A stretch of DNA of 64,000 nt from JAMXLO01 sp963832895 (GCA_963832895.1 CAWHVQ010000002.1:310001-374000); one strand, 5' to 3'. Counted from the stretch's first letter, positions 9,295 to 18,260 are shown. Notes: generated from the sequence alone by a model not told the origin. Translations and numbers: made by a program.

Positions 9295-10470
9295 TTTGGC
9301 CACCTCCGTCGCGCACGCCGCCTCGAGCGGATGGAGCCAGGTATAGTGACAGCCTGTGTCGACCCGCACGGTGACACTGAGGCCCGAGAACAGCGGCCGG
9401 TTCGGATCGACCCTGTCAAGCTCGAGGCGTACTGGCAGGCGTTGAACGACTTTGACCCAATTGCCGGTCGCGTTCTCCGGCGGCAGGACCGCGAAATCCG
9501 ATCCGGTACCCGGACTCATGCTGACGACATGCGCCTTGATGGCTTGATTTGGATAAGCGTCGACGTGGATGACCGCCGCTTGACCCGGACGCATATGGGT
9601 CAGGCCGGATTCGCGGAAGTTCGCCTCGATCCAGATGCGTCGGCTCGACAGCAGCGAGAATACCGCTGCTCCGGGATTTACGAAGTCGCCGAATTGCAGG
9701 TCATCGACCCGTGTCACGATGCCGTCGTCGGGCGCCACCACAGTCGCGTAGGACAGATTGAGCCGGGATTGGTCGAGTTGGGCCTTGGCTGCGCGGACCG
9801 ACGGATGCCGATCGACCTCAATATTTGGATCACCATCCAACGCAGCTACGGTGTTGGTGATCTGTTGTGCATCCGACGCAACGTGCTGACGGGCGACCCT
9901 AAGAGTCGTATCGGCTTGATCAAAGACCTCGCGCGGCGTCCAACCGTCAGCGACAAGTGCTTTCCGTCGCGCATATTCAAGCTCGTCGAATTCCACGGAG
10001 TCCGTCGCCGATCGAAGTTCGGCCAATTGCTGGCGATAGGTGGCCTTAAGCTCGTTGACCTGAAGGCGCGCACTGTCGAGCCGAGCCCCGGCCTGATCGA
10101 CGGCAATCTGGTACGGCTCAGCATCGATTTGGAACAGGAGCTGGCCCCGCCGGACGCGCTGATTCTCCGCGACGGCGATTTCGATCACCTGACCGGCGAC
10201 CCGGGCGTTGACCGATTCCTTTGCTGCACGGACGAAGGCATCGTCCGTCGAAACGTACGGCTCCTCCGTCAGATAGTATGCCGCGCCGAAGGCAGCCAAT
10301 ATAACCGGGAAGAGGATCAACAGCGGGCGACGTAGTCGTTGCCGCAACGGCATCTTTGGCACTGCGGTACGGTGGCGGGATGCGTGAAGGTCGAGCGTTC
10401 GGCTCAACCCAGCATCAACCTCGGCAAGCTGCCCCGCGCTGGCTTCGTCGATCGCGGTGCCCGAAGTCAT
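9292..10470 (-). CDS. emrA: EmrA/HlyD-type membrane fusion protein
   Basis: This 392-residue protein is the periplasmic adaptor of an EmrAB-type efflux system. One transmembrane segment lies at about residues 50-68 ('LLILFPVILAAFGAAYYLT'), followed by the first half-lipoyl motif ('VNARVAGQVIEIAVAENQRV'), a long alpha-helical hairpin (about 110-215), the second half-lipoyl ('YATVVAPDDGIVTRVDD') and beta-barrel domains ending near residue 380. The stop overlaps the ATG of the downstream exporter. A perfect 16-bp palindrome lies 30 bases upstream of the start and could be the operator. Substrates cannot be predicted; DHA2/EmrA pairs typically export hydrophobic toxins. Confidence 0.92.
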   Translation of the reverse strand: MTSGTAIDEASAGQLAEVDAGLSRTLDLHASRHRTAVPKMPLRQRLRRPLLILFPVILAAFGAAYYLTEEPYVSTDDAFVRAAKESVNARVAGQVIEIAVAENQRVRRGQLLFQIDAEPYQIAVDQAGARLDSARLQVNELKATYRQQLAELRSATDSVEFDELEYARRKALVADGWTPREVFDQADTTLRVARQHVASDAQQITNTVAALDGDPNIEVDRHPSVRAAKAQLDQSRLNLSYATVVAPDDGIVTRVDDLQFGDFVNPGAAVFSLLSSRRIWIEANFRESGLTHMRPGQAAVIHVDAYPNQAIKAHVVSMSPGTGSDFAVLPPENATGNWVKVVQRLPVRLELDRVDPNRPLFSGLSVTVRVDTGCHYTWLHPLEAACATEVAK

Positions 10471-10499
10471 TGAGGTGGCGGCCGGCGCAAAAGGGGCTG

Positions 10500-10515
10500 C
10501 ATGACGGCCGTCATG
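10500..10515. promoter_or_regulatory. 16-bp perfect palindrome upstream of emrA
   Basis: CATGACGGCCGTCATG is a perfect palindrome 30 bases upstream of the emrA start, in the position expected for an operator. No regulator gene is adjacent. Binding by a TetR- or MarR-type repressor is an inference. Confidence 0.45.
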
Positions 10516-10554
10516 TCATTTGCGTTCCGTAACACAGCGCAGCGACCTCCCCTT

Positions 10555-11334
10555 CTAGCCACCTCGATAATTTCTAGATCCACTCGCCATTGGCACGTAG
10601 AGCAGCGGCTTGCCCTGCTCCTCCGCGAGTGCCACTCGTCCTCGCTTGCCGGTGGTGTCGAACTCGGCAAGCTCCGTCGCAAGAAGTTGGTCAATGAGCT
10701 CGCTGACGCCCGCGCCACGTGTGCCTGTGGTGACGAAGGCCGCGCGTTCCTTAACCGATGGCAGCGCATTAGCGACCGCTACAGGCAGCCCGCAGACATC
10801 AAGGAAGGCAAGGTCGTTCTCGGCATCGCCAACTCCGATGCAATTGAGTGGTGACAGACCGAGCTGCGCGAGTGCACCGCGCAAACCGCTTGCTTTGGTG
10901 ACGCCGACGGGCAACACCATGACGGCGCCCTTGTTGAACGTGATCTGCAGGTTGAGGCCGAGATCATAAATCGCGCTGAGCACCTTGCCTTGATTCGGCT
11001 CCCAGGTCGCGACGATTACCTGCCCTACCCACAGCGGCGCCACTCCAAGTTCACGCAGACGCTCGACAAAGGCGGGAGGCGGTGCGTCACCTAGCGCCTG
11101 CACCTCGTGATTGGCGGGATCGTATAGCAGCGCACCGTTTTCGGCGACCACGAGATCGAACAGGTCCAGCCGTGGCATGACCCGTTGCAGGTCAGTCACG
11201 TCTCGACCGGTGACCAGGATCAGGCGCCGGGCACCGCCGCGAAACCGCTCCAAAGCGGCGACCGTCGGTTTGTCGACCACACCGTCATCAGCGAGGGTTC
11301 CGTCATAATCGGTCGCCAGGGCCAGATAGTGCAT
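10555..11334 (-). CDS. HAD-superfamily hydrolase (Cof/sugar-phosphatase type)
   Basis: This 259-residue protein has HAD motif I as 'DYDGTLA' (nucleophile Asp at about residue 9), motif II around 'ILVTGRD', a cap domain in the middle, motif III Lys in 'GVTKASGL' and motif IV 'GVGDAENDLAFL'. It therefore is a class IIB cap HAD phosphatase, probably acting on sugar phosphates or similar small molecules. A GAGGAGGG ribosome site lies 6-8 bases before the ATG. It reads away from the PfpI gene region on the same strand, about 76 bases from the SnoaL-like remnant. The C-terminal 30 residues extend beyond the fold and look non-conserved. Confidence 0.85.
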   Translation of the reverse strand: MHYLALATDYDGTLADDGVVDKPTVAALERFRGGARRLILVTGRDVTDLQRVMPRLDLFDLVVAENGALLYDPANHEVQALGDAPPPAFVERLRELGVAPLWVGQVIVATWEPNQGKVLSAIYDLGLNLQITFNKGAVMVLPVGVTKASGLRGALAQLGLSPLNCIGVGDAENDLAFLDVCGLPVAVANALPSVKERAAFVTTGTRGAGVSELIDQLLATELAEFDTTGKRGRVALAEEQGKPLLYVPMASGSRNYRGG

Positions 11335-11409
11335 GGCGCCCTCCTCATTCAGTGCCGTCAGAACCAGCTTCGAAACCCGGCGAAGGGGATTTCAGCCCAT
11401 TCGCTCAAC

Positions 11410-11577
11410 TCATTGCACACGCGAAGGTGCCGGATCGAATGGATCGCCAAAGTATTTAGTTCTCGGGGCCATCTTGCTACCCAGAAACTCCATAATGCTC
11501 ACCGTATGGGCGGCCTGGCCGTCATAGGTGAGGATGAATCCCGTAACCCAGAGGCCGCGCTCGCCACGATGGAGATT
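11410..11577 (-). pseudogene. C-terminal remnant of a SnoaL/NTF2-like protein
   Basis: A 55-residue stretch ending 'MAPRTKYFGDPFDPAP', preceded by 'GLWVTGFILTYDGQAAHTVS', matches the last strands of SnoaL-like (NTF2-fold) proteins, which end with a YF-DPF motif. The first two thirds of the fold are absent; the frame upstream is inside the PfpI gene. I treat it as a gene fragment left by deletion. Confidence 0.55.
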
Positions 11578-12254
11578 CAGGCCTGCAGAAGTCTGAGAAG
11601 CTCGGTGGCACCGGCCGTTGACGAAGCAGGATTCTGCCCCGTGACCAGTCGACCGTCGACGACTGTGAACGGCAACCAATTGTCCGTCTTCTCGAAAATA
11701 CCACCCAGACGTTTCAGCTCGTCTTCAACGAGGAAGGGCACGACTTTGGTCAATTCCACGGCTTCTTCTTCCGTGTTGGTGAAGCCCGTCACCCGCTTCC
11801 CCGTCACGATAGACTGACCCTGATAGGTAACCTTGTGGAACACGGCTGGAGCATGACAGACAGCCGCCACCGGCTTCCCGGAATTGTAGAACGCTTCGAT
11901 CAATGCAATGGAGGTTTTGTTGTCCACCAGGTCCCACATCGGGCCGTGACCACCTGAATAGAACACCGTGTCGAAATCGTCGGCTGTGACGTCGGCGAGC
12001 CTGACGGTGTTTGCCAGGACATTCTGGGCCGCCGGGTCATTCTTGAATCGTGTCATCGCCGCGGTTTGGTTGGTGGGGTCATCGCTCCTGGGATCAATCG
12101 GAGCCTGGCCGCCCTTGGGTGAAGCAAGCGTGACCTCAGCGCCAGCGTCGCTGAATACATAATAGGGGGCGGCGAACTCCTCAAGCCAGAAACCAGTTTT
12201 CCTGCCCGTGTCTCCGAGCTGATCGTGAGAGGTTAGGACCATCAGGATCTTCAT
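11577..12254 (-). CDS. DJ-1/PfpI family protein (type 1 glutamine amidotransferase-like)
   Basis: This 225-residue protein starts at the MKILMVLTS methionine, which has a GGAGA ribosome site just upstream; a longer frame to 12305 lacks one. The conserved 'SGGHGPMWDL' loop and the nucleophile elbow 'PVAAVCHAPA' identify the DJ-1/PfpI superfamily, close to Hsp31-like glyoxalase III/chaperone proteins ('FWLEEFAAPYYVFSDAGAEV'). Likely roles are methylglyoxal detoxification or protein deglycation under stress, inferred from the family. It is monocistronic here; its stop abuts a SnoaL remnant. Confidence 0.88.
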   Translation of the reverse strand: MKILMVLTSHDQLGDTGRKTGFWLEEFAAPYYVFSDAGAEVTLASPKGGQAPIDPRSDDPTNQTAAMTRFKNDPAAQNVLANTVRLADVTADDFDTVFYSGGHGPMWDLVDNKTSIALIEAFYNSGKPVAAVCHAPAVFHKVTYQGQSIVTGKRVTGFTNTEEEAVELTKVVPFLVEDELKRLGGIFEKTDNWLPFTVVDGRLVTGQNPASSTAGATELLRLLQA

Positions 12255-12305
12255 TACCGGTCTCCATCTTTCAGTGTACGAACCTGAGGCGGCGGTGAAG
12301 CTCAT

Positions 12306-12765
12306 GGCGGCGTCGCGGCCAAGCGCGATGCCTCACGGCCGTCGCTTCGTAGGGCTCCTTGATTGCTTGTGACGACACAGGGGGAAGTTCGATTAGCAGG
12401 CGCAAGCAGTGGCTTGCTGACGAAAATAGACATGCTCGACGCACGGCAGAACACCCGGTTCGCGTAAGTCACCTTCCCAGCAGACGGTATAAGTTTGCCT
12501 GCGATGGAGCTCCGGGTTCTTGGACCGAGGGCGCCCCTCGGTGGACGCATTAGAGATCACGGAAGTACTGGCCGGCCCAGTCAGCCGGCGAGTTCGTCAC
12601 CAAAGACGAGTTGATCGATCGCATCTGCCTGGGCACGGTCCTCATGGAGGCGGCTCGTCGAGCTGGCGTCCTTGAGCCAGTGGCTATACTGGGACGCAAC
12701 TTTGTCGGGGGACCTACAACAGACCAACGTGTGTGAACTGTGTCCGCAAGCGCGGTACGGCGAGG
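12306..12765. other. stretch without a recognisable gene
   Basis: About 460 bases between the PfpI promoter region and the LysR remnant. I see no domain, tRNA or strong hairpin here. Confidence 0.4.
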
Positions 12766-12921
12766 TACGAAGGCCCGAACCTTTGGCACAGAAAGACGCC
12801 CTCCGGCATGTGATATGAGCTGGATCGGCACCGGGGCGTACTCGTACAACCTCAGCACGATCAGGAGCCGGTCGTCCCGCACATATTCAGAGACCTGATA
12901 TGAAGGGAGACTCGTAATGCC
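12766..12921 (-). pseudogene. LysR-type regulator C-terminal remnant
   Basis: About 52 residues in this frame ('GITSLPSYQVSEYVRDDRL' followed by 'APVPIQLISHAGGRLSVPK') match the end of the LysR effector domain, with the typical 'KVRAFV' C-terminus. The rest of the regulator is absent on both sides. It resembles the C-terminal part of the regulator at the left window edge (LPVHVILPSGRLSLRKVRAFV) but is clearly diverged from it. Confidence 0.6.
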
Positions 12922-12986
12922 CCGCGCCGACAAACCCGTCCGCGGATCCTGAACGACAACGGCTAGCGCCTGCGCAGATCGCGATG

Positions 12987-15086
12987 CTACCAGTCCTGCA
13001 CGTCGATTGGGGTCTCCGGAAGGCCAGCAACCTCCCAGGCCTCGCGGCCGCCGCGATACCAGTAGATGTTCGTGTAGCCGAGCGCGACGAGCCGAAGTGC
13101 GAGATTGTAGCCGGTGAAGCGCTCCGAGTTCGTGCAGAACGTCACGATCGGCACTGAAAGGTCGCCACGGGTAAGCCCTCGGATCTTGCTTTCGAACCGA
13201 TGCTGCCGCGTCTCGGAGAATGCGTTGCCGCATCCCATCCCCTGCAGGCCGACCGCGCCCTGCAAGGACCAGCCCCAACTCTCCAATGCTACGTCAATCA
13301 GTATCGCTGTCCCCTCCTTCTGCAGTGCCGCCACTGCACCCGTCGAAATCGTAGCCGCGCCGGGCACGCTGGTCGGCGTGTAGCCGAAGAGATCGGTGTG
13401 TAGCTCGCTGTTCGGCGCAACGCCGAAGTCGGCGTCCTCGACCGCATGATCACGCAACCCGGCCAGTCGCAGTCCTTCTTTTATATGCTCGATCTGGTTC
13501 CTGAAGGATGCGGGGGGCCGGCCACGCGGACCGCAAACAGTCGGCGGCAAGCCTCGCACTGTGGCGAAAGGCCACAGCCGATTGGCCTCCGCCAGCGCAT
13601 CGCGCGCCTCTTGAAGCTTTCCAAGTAACGCTTGGGCGCTGGCCATGTAGAGGTAGCACCTGTGTTGCCAGGCCGGGGATGCCACCGCCCCGCCGACCAG
13701 CGCCTGCTGTAGGAGAGCAGGGGCGGCCTCATCGCGTTGCAATAGCAACGATGCGAATCCTGCCCATAGATGCATGAATCGATTGGTGGGTGAGACCGGG
13801 TCCAGGCGTATGGCTCGCTCTAGCACGGGCAATGCCCGTTCCGCCTGCCCGTTCGCAATTAGGCTCAGTCCCAATCCTCGGTGCGCGGGATATTCGTTCG
13901 GGAGTAGCTCGGCGACGCGCTGAAGCACAGCACATGCTTCCGCGAAGCGAGCCTCCGCCAGCAGCAGGAACCCCTGACTGTAGAGTAGCCGTTCGTTGTC
14001 CGGCTCGATCGTCGCTGCTTTCGCGAGCAGAACGGCCGCTCGTTCGAGCAGACTTTCGTCCGCCCAGACGGGTGACCCTGGTACTTTGTATCGGTCGACC
14101 AGCACATAAGCGAGGCCGCACATGGCCGGGACCAGCAAAGGGTCCAACTGCAGCGACTGTTCGAAGAACGCCGCCGCCTCAGCCAAAGAATCGAGGCCAG
14201 ACGTGTTGCCCCACGCCGGCCACGCTCGGAGCAGTAGATCGTAAGCGTCCGGTCGGTCGGGCCGCTCGCGCATACTGCGGGCATTCTCGGCCTTAAGCAG
14301 CTGTAGACTGAGTATGGATCGCAGCCGGCCAATGATTGCTTCCTGTCCGAGCGTTCTATCCTCCGCAACCTCATCGAAGCGCCCGGCCCAAAGATGCGTG
14401 TTGGTCTCTGTCGAAACCAACTTGGCGTTCACGCGCAGGACGTTGCTCAGTCTGCGCACGCTGCCCTCGATCACGTATCGCACGCCAAGATCCCCGTCCA
14501 GCCGCCTGATGTCGTCCGGCCTTCCGCTCAACACGTCGGCTGTGCGACGCGCGATGACACGAGCACCGGGCAGACGCGCAAGTTCCGTCGTCAGGTCATC
14601 GGTGATGGCATTACCTAGGCGATCCTCATCCGGATCATCATCGAGGCTGACAAATGGCAGGATAACCATCGACAGACGCGGAGGGGGCGGAACCACGGCT
14701 TCACTGCCCGAGACCGGAATGCCCTGGCCAGCCACATCATCCACACGCGTCACCGAGCCCACGAAGCGATAGCCCCGTCCCGGCACCGTCTGGATACAGC
14801 TCACTTCCCCACGCCCCGCGTCAAGCACCCGTCGCAATGAGGAAATCTGGATGGTGAGGTTGTTCTCCGCAACGGTGATGCCGGGCCAGACCGCGTCTAT
14901 GATCTCTTTGCGGGAAACAATCGTTCCCCGCCGTTCAACCAGCACCGACAGTACCTCGAGGGCTCGCCAACCGAGCGGAACGGGAATCGGCAGCCGCCAG
15001 TCGTCCAGCTGGAACAGGCCGCCCCCGTTACAGTCGAGGGCAAAGCCCAGGAACTCCAGCATCGCGGATCTCACGGCTTCGACCAT
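12987..15086 (-). CDS. Winged-helix / TolB-like / TPR regulator with C-terminal rhodanese-like domain
   Basis: The 699-residue protein begins with an OmpR/CadC-type winged helix (about residues 15-110; 'SRKEIIDAVWPGITVAENNL', 'QTVPGRGYRFVG'). Next is a TolB-like domain starting near 145 ('MVILPFVSL', 'VRYVIEGSVRR') and a TPR region at about 280-520. These first parts form the common adenylate-cyclase-associated or CadC-like transcription factor layout. Unusually, residues of about 560-699 form a rhodanese-like domain ('VTFCTNSERFTGYNLALRL', 'LGYTNIYWYRGGREAWEVAG'), similar to rhodanese-type proteins associated with PQQ-dependent oxidation. A Cys lies at the catalytic-loop position. There is no transmembrane segment. 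It may sense a sulfur or redox signal; that is inference. Confidence 0.82.
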   Translation of the reverse strand: MVEAVRSAMLEFLGFALDCNGGGLFQLDDWRLPIPVPLGWRALEVLSVLVERRGTIVSRKEIIDAVWPGITVAENNLTIQISSLRRVLDAGRGEVSCIQTVPGRGYRFVGSVTRVDDVAGQGIPVSGSEAVVPPPPRLSMVILPFVSLDDDPDEDRLGNAITDDLTTELARLPGARVIARRTADVLSGRPDDIRRLDGDLGVRYVIEGSVRRLSNVLRVNAKLVSTETNTHLWAGRFDEVAEDRTLGQEAIIGRLRSILSLQLLKAENARSMRERPDRPDAYDLLLRAWPAWGNTSGLDSLAEAAAFFEQSLQLDPLLVPAMCGLAYVLVDRYKVPGSPVWADESLLERAAVLLAKAATIEPDNERLLYSQGFLLLAEARFAEACAVLQRVAELLPNEYPAHRGLGLSLIANGQAERALPVLERAIRLDPVSPTNRFMHLWAGFASLLLQRDEAAPALLQQALVGGAVASPAWQHRCYLYMASAQALLGKLQEARDALAEANRLWPFATVRGLPPTVCGPRGRPPASFRNQIEHIKEGLRLAGLRDHAVEDADFGVAPNSELHTDLFGYTPTSVPGAATISTGAVAALQKEGTAILIDVALESWGWSLQGAVGLQGMGCGNAFSETRQHRFESKIRGLTRGDLSVPIVTFCTNSERFTGYNLALRLVALGYTNIYWYRGGREAWEVAGLPETPIDVQDW

Positions 15087-15236
15087 GCAAGCTTGCCGAG
15101 CGCCTCCCCAAGTCTGTGAATATTACCACCTTTTTAGCTTTTCAAAGTCTGAATTCACACCTGCCCATCGCCTCTTGATCTCGAGAAGACGCAGATTCGT
15201 GGTCGGTCTTGGTCACCAACGCGATCGCGGCGAACC

Positions 15237-15279
15237 AGGGCAAACCGAACGAGGGCAAACCGAACGAGGGCAAACCGCG
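15237..15279. repeat. 15-bp tandem repeat, about 2.8 copies
   Basis: The unit caaaccgaacgaggg is repeated exactly at 15241-15255 and 15256-15270 with partial flanking copies. It lies just upstream of the small secreted protein gene and overlaps no supported coding frame. Confidence 0.8.
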
Positions 15280-15296
15280 ACGGCAGGGGAAACACG

Positions 15297-15686
15297 ATGC
15301 TTGGAAGTATTACACAGGTTATTCTTCTCGTGATCAAAATGGCCTGCCTCGTCGTCGCCACGGCAAACGCCGCCCCTCCCGCGAGCCAGCCGGTCGATCC
15401 CGAGATACATAAGTGGTATCAAAGTCTGAAGCGGCCGAACACCGGCGATGCATGCTGCTCGATCGCCGACTGCCGGCCCTACGACACAAGGGTCATCGGC
15501 GATCACTACGAAATACTGGATCACCAGAGATGGCGAGCGGTCCCGAACGACGTCGTCCTGCATCGCGAAAACAAGGCCGGCGCTGCAATCGCGTGCCTGC
15601 AAACGCAGTGGAATTACGACTTCGGGCCTCCGCCGAGAGACTTCGCGCCGGCGATACTATGCTTCATACCCGGACCCGAGGCTTGA
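15297..15686 (+). CDS. Small exported cysteine-containing protein, conserved hypothetical
   Basis: This 129-residue protein has an N-terminal signal peptide (hydrophobic run to about residue 25, cleavage after ATANA). The mature part contains a 'DACCSIADCR' motif, two further cysteines near the end ('AACLQ'-like and 'ILCFIPG') and 'WYQSLKRPNTG'. Proteins of this pattern are common, uncharacterised periplasmic proteins in Alphaproteobacteria. An AGGGGA ribosome site precedes the ATG. It lies immediately outside the tRNA-Ala attachment site, so it belongs to the host chromosome. Function unknown. Confidence 0.78.
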   Translation: MLGSITQVILLVIKMACLVVATANAAPPASQPVDPEIHKWYQSLKRPNTGDACCSIADCRPYDTRVIGDHYEILDHQRWRAVPNDVVLHRENKAGAAIACLQTQWNYDFGPPPRDFAPAILCFIPGPEA

Positions 15687-15710
15687 TCCGGATGGAGCGG
15701 CCTGCAAGTT

Positions 15711-15760
15711 TGGTGGAGCCAAGGGGAGTCGAACCCCTGACCTCCTGAATGCCATTCAGG
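15711..15760 (-). repeat. tRNA-Ala(GGC) 3' half; attachment site of an integrative element
   Basis: Read on the minus strand, these 50 bases are the 3' half of a tRNA-Ala: anticodon stem-loop with GGC, T-arm with GGTTCGACTCC, acceptor 3' strand and CCA. The 5' half is absent on the right, so this is not a functional tRNA but the duplicated 3' end typical of an att site. The integrase starts about 170 bases to the right. The intact tRNA, regenerated at the other end of the element, is not in the window. Confidence 0.85.
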
Positions 15761-15929
15761 GCCGGCAAGTTTTTGCAAACTACTGATTTACCCATGTCCG
15801 CAAAACTATTGCGGTAAATGCCACGAAAAGCGCTGCTCTGGAGCGAAACCCACTGAACGCCCTTGCGTCCCATTGCACGCGAGCGCATCTTGCGTTTGCG
15901 GACACAGAGCGGACACACGCGGGGTGCAA

Positions 15930-17180
15930 ATGGCAACTCAGGCCCATGCGGGCGGAGACCCTTGGACGGAGGGCCGCTTGACTGACGCCTTACTGGCTCG
16001 GCTGACCCCGCCGACCAAGGGCTACCGGATTAGATGGCATGGCGAATTGGCAGGCTTCGGCCTGAGGGTCACCTCGACCGGTGCTCGCGCTTTCGTGCTC
16101 CGGTACCGAAACCGCGAAGGACGCGACCGGACTTTGACGATCGGCTCGCCGCCGGCGTGGACGGTCGCAAAGGCGGCCGAGCAGGCTAAGTCGCTGCGGC
16201 GCAGCGTCGATTCAGGCGAAGACCCAATGGGCCAGCGCGATGCCGATCGGGCCGCGCAGTCGGTGGCGGAACTGTGGGAGGCGTTCGAGCAGGATGATCT
16301 GGCATCACGGCGCCCCAGCACGCAGGACCAGTACCGGCGGATGTGGCGGCAGTACCTCGCGCCGCAGATCGGACGGTTGAAGATTGCCGCCGTCACGAAG
16401 GAGGACGTCGCCTCGTTGGTGCGGCGCATCGCCAAGGACCACCCCTACCAAGCGAACCGCGTCCTTGCCCTCGCGTCGGTGCTGTTCTCGCTGGCAATCG
16501 AGCGCGAATTGCGCGCGACCAACCCGACCGCGCGCATCACCAAGGCGCCCGAGGAGCGGCGGGAGCGGTTCCTGACGCCGCTGGAGATCGGGCGGCTGAA
16601 CAACGTGCTGGCCGCGCATTCGGAGAGAACCAGCGCGGCAGCGATCCAGCTAATGCTGTTGACGGGCTGCCGTCGCGGCGAAGCGCTGGCCGCGAAGTGG
16701 GCCGAGTTCGATTTGATCACTGCCGTCTGGGTCAAACCGAGCACGAACACAAAATCGAGGAAACCGCACCGCATTCCATTGAGCAGCGCTGCAGTAGAGC
16801 TGCTCCGCAAATTGGAGAGCAGGCGCGTGCAGCGCGACGGGCTGCCCTCACCTTATGTGTTCCAATCCGGTAAGCGGGCCGCCGCCCAGCTGACCGAGGT
16901 CAAGCGCACCTGGGCGAGCGCATGCAAGGCAGCGGGTCTGAGCGGTGTCCGTCTTCACGATTTAAGACACACCTTCGCTTCGGCGTTGGTGAGCGGCGGA
17001 CTGAATTTGCCGGTCATCGGACAACTACTCGGGCATTCGCAGCAGCGCACAACAGCGCGGTACTCGCATTTGTACGACGATGTTCTACGCGACGCCGCCG
17101 AGCATGTGGGGCAGATTGCCAATGGCAAGGGGAGGCTGACTGGTGAGGAGGCACCAATCGCGTCGGGGCGTCGGCATTGA
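15930..17180 (+). CDS. int: Site-specific tyrosine recombinase (integrase)
   Basis: The protein has about 416 residues from the ATG at 15930; an upstream in-frame ATG at 15873 is possible. It has an N-terminal DUF4102-like arm-binding domain ('GELAGFGLRVTSTGARAFVL'), a SAM-like core-binding domain ('QDQYRRMWRQYLAPQIGRL') and a catalytic domain with Arg in 'LTGCRRGEAL', 'LHDLRHTFAS', 'LGHSQQRTTARYSHL' (the R-H-R-H-Y set). It is adjacent to a tRNA-Ala 3' fragment and reads inward, the standard arrangement for an integrative element. Its stop overlaps a TTG start for the next small ORF. Confidence 0.95.
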   Translation: MATQAHAGGDPWTEGRLTDALLARLTPPTKGYRIRWHGELAGFGLRVTSTGARAFVLRYRNREGRDRTLTIGSPPAWTVAKAAEQAKSLRRSVDSGEDPMGQRDADRAAQSVAELWEAFEQDDLASRRPSTQDQYRRMWRQYLAPQIGRLKIAAVTKEDVASLVRRIAKDHPYQANRVLALASVLFSLAIERELRATNPTARITKAPEERRERFLTPLEIGRLNNVLAAHSERTSAAAIQLMLLTGCRRGEALAAKWAEFDLITAVWVKPSTNTKSRKPHRIPLSSAAVELLRKLESRRVQRDGLPSPYVFQSGKRAAAQLTEVKRTWASACKAAGLSGVRLHDLRHTFASALVSGGLNLPVIGQLLGHSQQRTTARYSHLYDDVLRDAAEHVGQIANGKGRLTGEEAPIASGRRH

Positions 17181-17494
17181 GCGACAACAAGGCACGCACC
17201 CGCATCGCCATCATGCGGATCAGCGCACGCGGCACAGCGGTACAGCAGAACCTGGCGAGTGGACGAGCCGGATTCTTCAAGCGGCCAAAGGCGACCAAAG
17301 CCACGGTCAAGCAATGGATGCATGATCAAGGACGGCGGGCAATAGAGGCCAACGTCAAACTGCTCAAGCCTCAGACTGTCGCAGCCTGCGTCGCCCGTTT
17401 CGACGAGTGCACCAAGGACATGGCCGAAACCGGCTTCGAGCGCTGGATGCCCGCGAAGGCGAAATATGCTGGCAGACCTCGCGGCAGCCGCTGA
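17177..17494 (+). CDS. Small hypothetical protein of the integrative element
   Basis: This 105-residue frame starts with TTG at 17177, overlapping the integrase stop (TTGA), which suggests translational coupling. It is basic at the N-terminus and helical, with no recognised domain. The sequence 'FDECTKDMAETGFERWMP' is not familiar. It may be real because of the coupling, but no function can be given. Confidence 0.45.
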   Translation: MSDNKARTRIAIMRISARGTAVQQNLASGRAGFFKRPKATKATVKQWMHDQGRRAIEANVKLLKPQTVAACVARFDECTKDMAETGFERWMPAKAKYAGRPRGSR

Positions 17495-17634
17495 CGACCC
17501 ATTCCGCACTTTCGGCAAAACCCTAGTCTACAACAGGCGACTTTAGCCACTAGAGATTCCCTGACTCCACCGTTGCGTCCAGCTGAAAATCGGTCAGATA
17601 GATTGCCCGCCAAATGCAATAGAAAGGGCGGGCG

Positions 17635-17997
17635 ATGCCATCGGCTGAAACTCTAACGACGAATGCCCTGACAGCGGCGCGTGGTCGAATGGCCACCGCA
17701 CTGCCCGACGAAGCACCGCTCAACAGCGTGGACCAAGTCCGCAGGAAGCTGCTGGCGAACAAGGTCCGCCTCGATGTGCTCGCTGAGTCGCTCGGGCTGC
17801 AATCGCGCACAGTTTACAACTACTGCGAAGCCGGCCTGCCCTTCATCAAGGTGGACGGCCTCCGATGGTTCGACGTTGACGTGGCGTTCGAGTGGCTGAC
17901 CCGCCGCAAGGATAGCCTACCTGCCCCACCCGAACCGCTGCCGCCGCCGCGACCGGTCGGTCGCCCGCGTAGATTGGCGAAGTCGACGCCCCGTTGA
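17635..17997 (+). CDS. AlpA/MerR-like helix-turn-helix protein (possible excisionase/regulator)
   Basis: This 120-residue protein contains one helix-turn-helix core, 'LAESLGLQSRTVYNYCEAG', followed by 'LPFIKVDGLRWFDVDVAFEWL', the layout of MerR-like/AlpA DNA-binding proteins. The C-terminus is proline-rich and basic. In integrative elements such proteins sit next to the integrase and act as excisionase or activator of integrase expression; that role is inferred from position. An internal ATG at about residue 19 could also be the start. Confidence 0.65.
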   Translation: MPSAETLTTNALTAARGRMATALPDEAPLNSVDQVRRKLLANKVRLDVLAESLGLQSRTVYNYCEAGLPFIKVDGLRWFDVDVAFEWLTRRKDSLPAPPEPLPPPRPVGRPRRLAKSTPR

Positions 17998-18260
17998 GCG
18001 CCGCGCATGTCACCTACTTGCGCGCACTTCGGCTGGATCCTCGCGTTCGCACGGCGCGGTGGTGACGGCGCCACATCCGGCCCATGGTTCACTGCGACCA
18101 CGCCACCACACCCGTACGCCCCGCCAAGTGCCTTGATTGGCGCGCTATGCGGCGAAATTCGCTGTTGGGCTTCGCGAAAATCCGTTTCGGCTCCGGCGTT
18201 ATAATCGGCGATGTAGCATGCCATCATGCCGGCTCGCGCCTATGGGCCAGCCCGCCGAGC

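Noticed and set aside
9331..10335. 334-residue plus-strand frame
   Set aside because: It mirrors emrA, which carries firm lipoyl and membrane-anchor motifs on the other strand.
15237..15279. Tandem repeats as a CRISPR or iteron array
   Set aside because: Only about three 15-bp units without spacers and no cas or rep gene nearby.
15711..15760. Functional tRNA gene
   Set aside because: Only the 3' half is present; the D-arm and 5' acceptor strand are missing.
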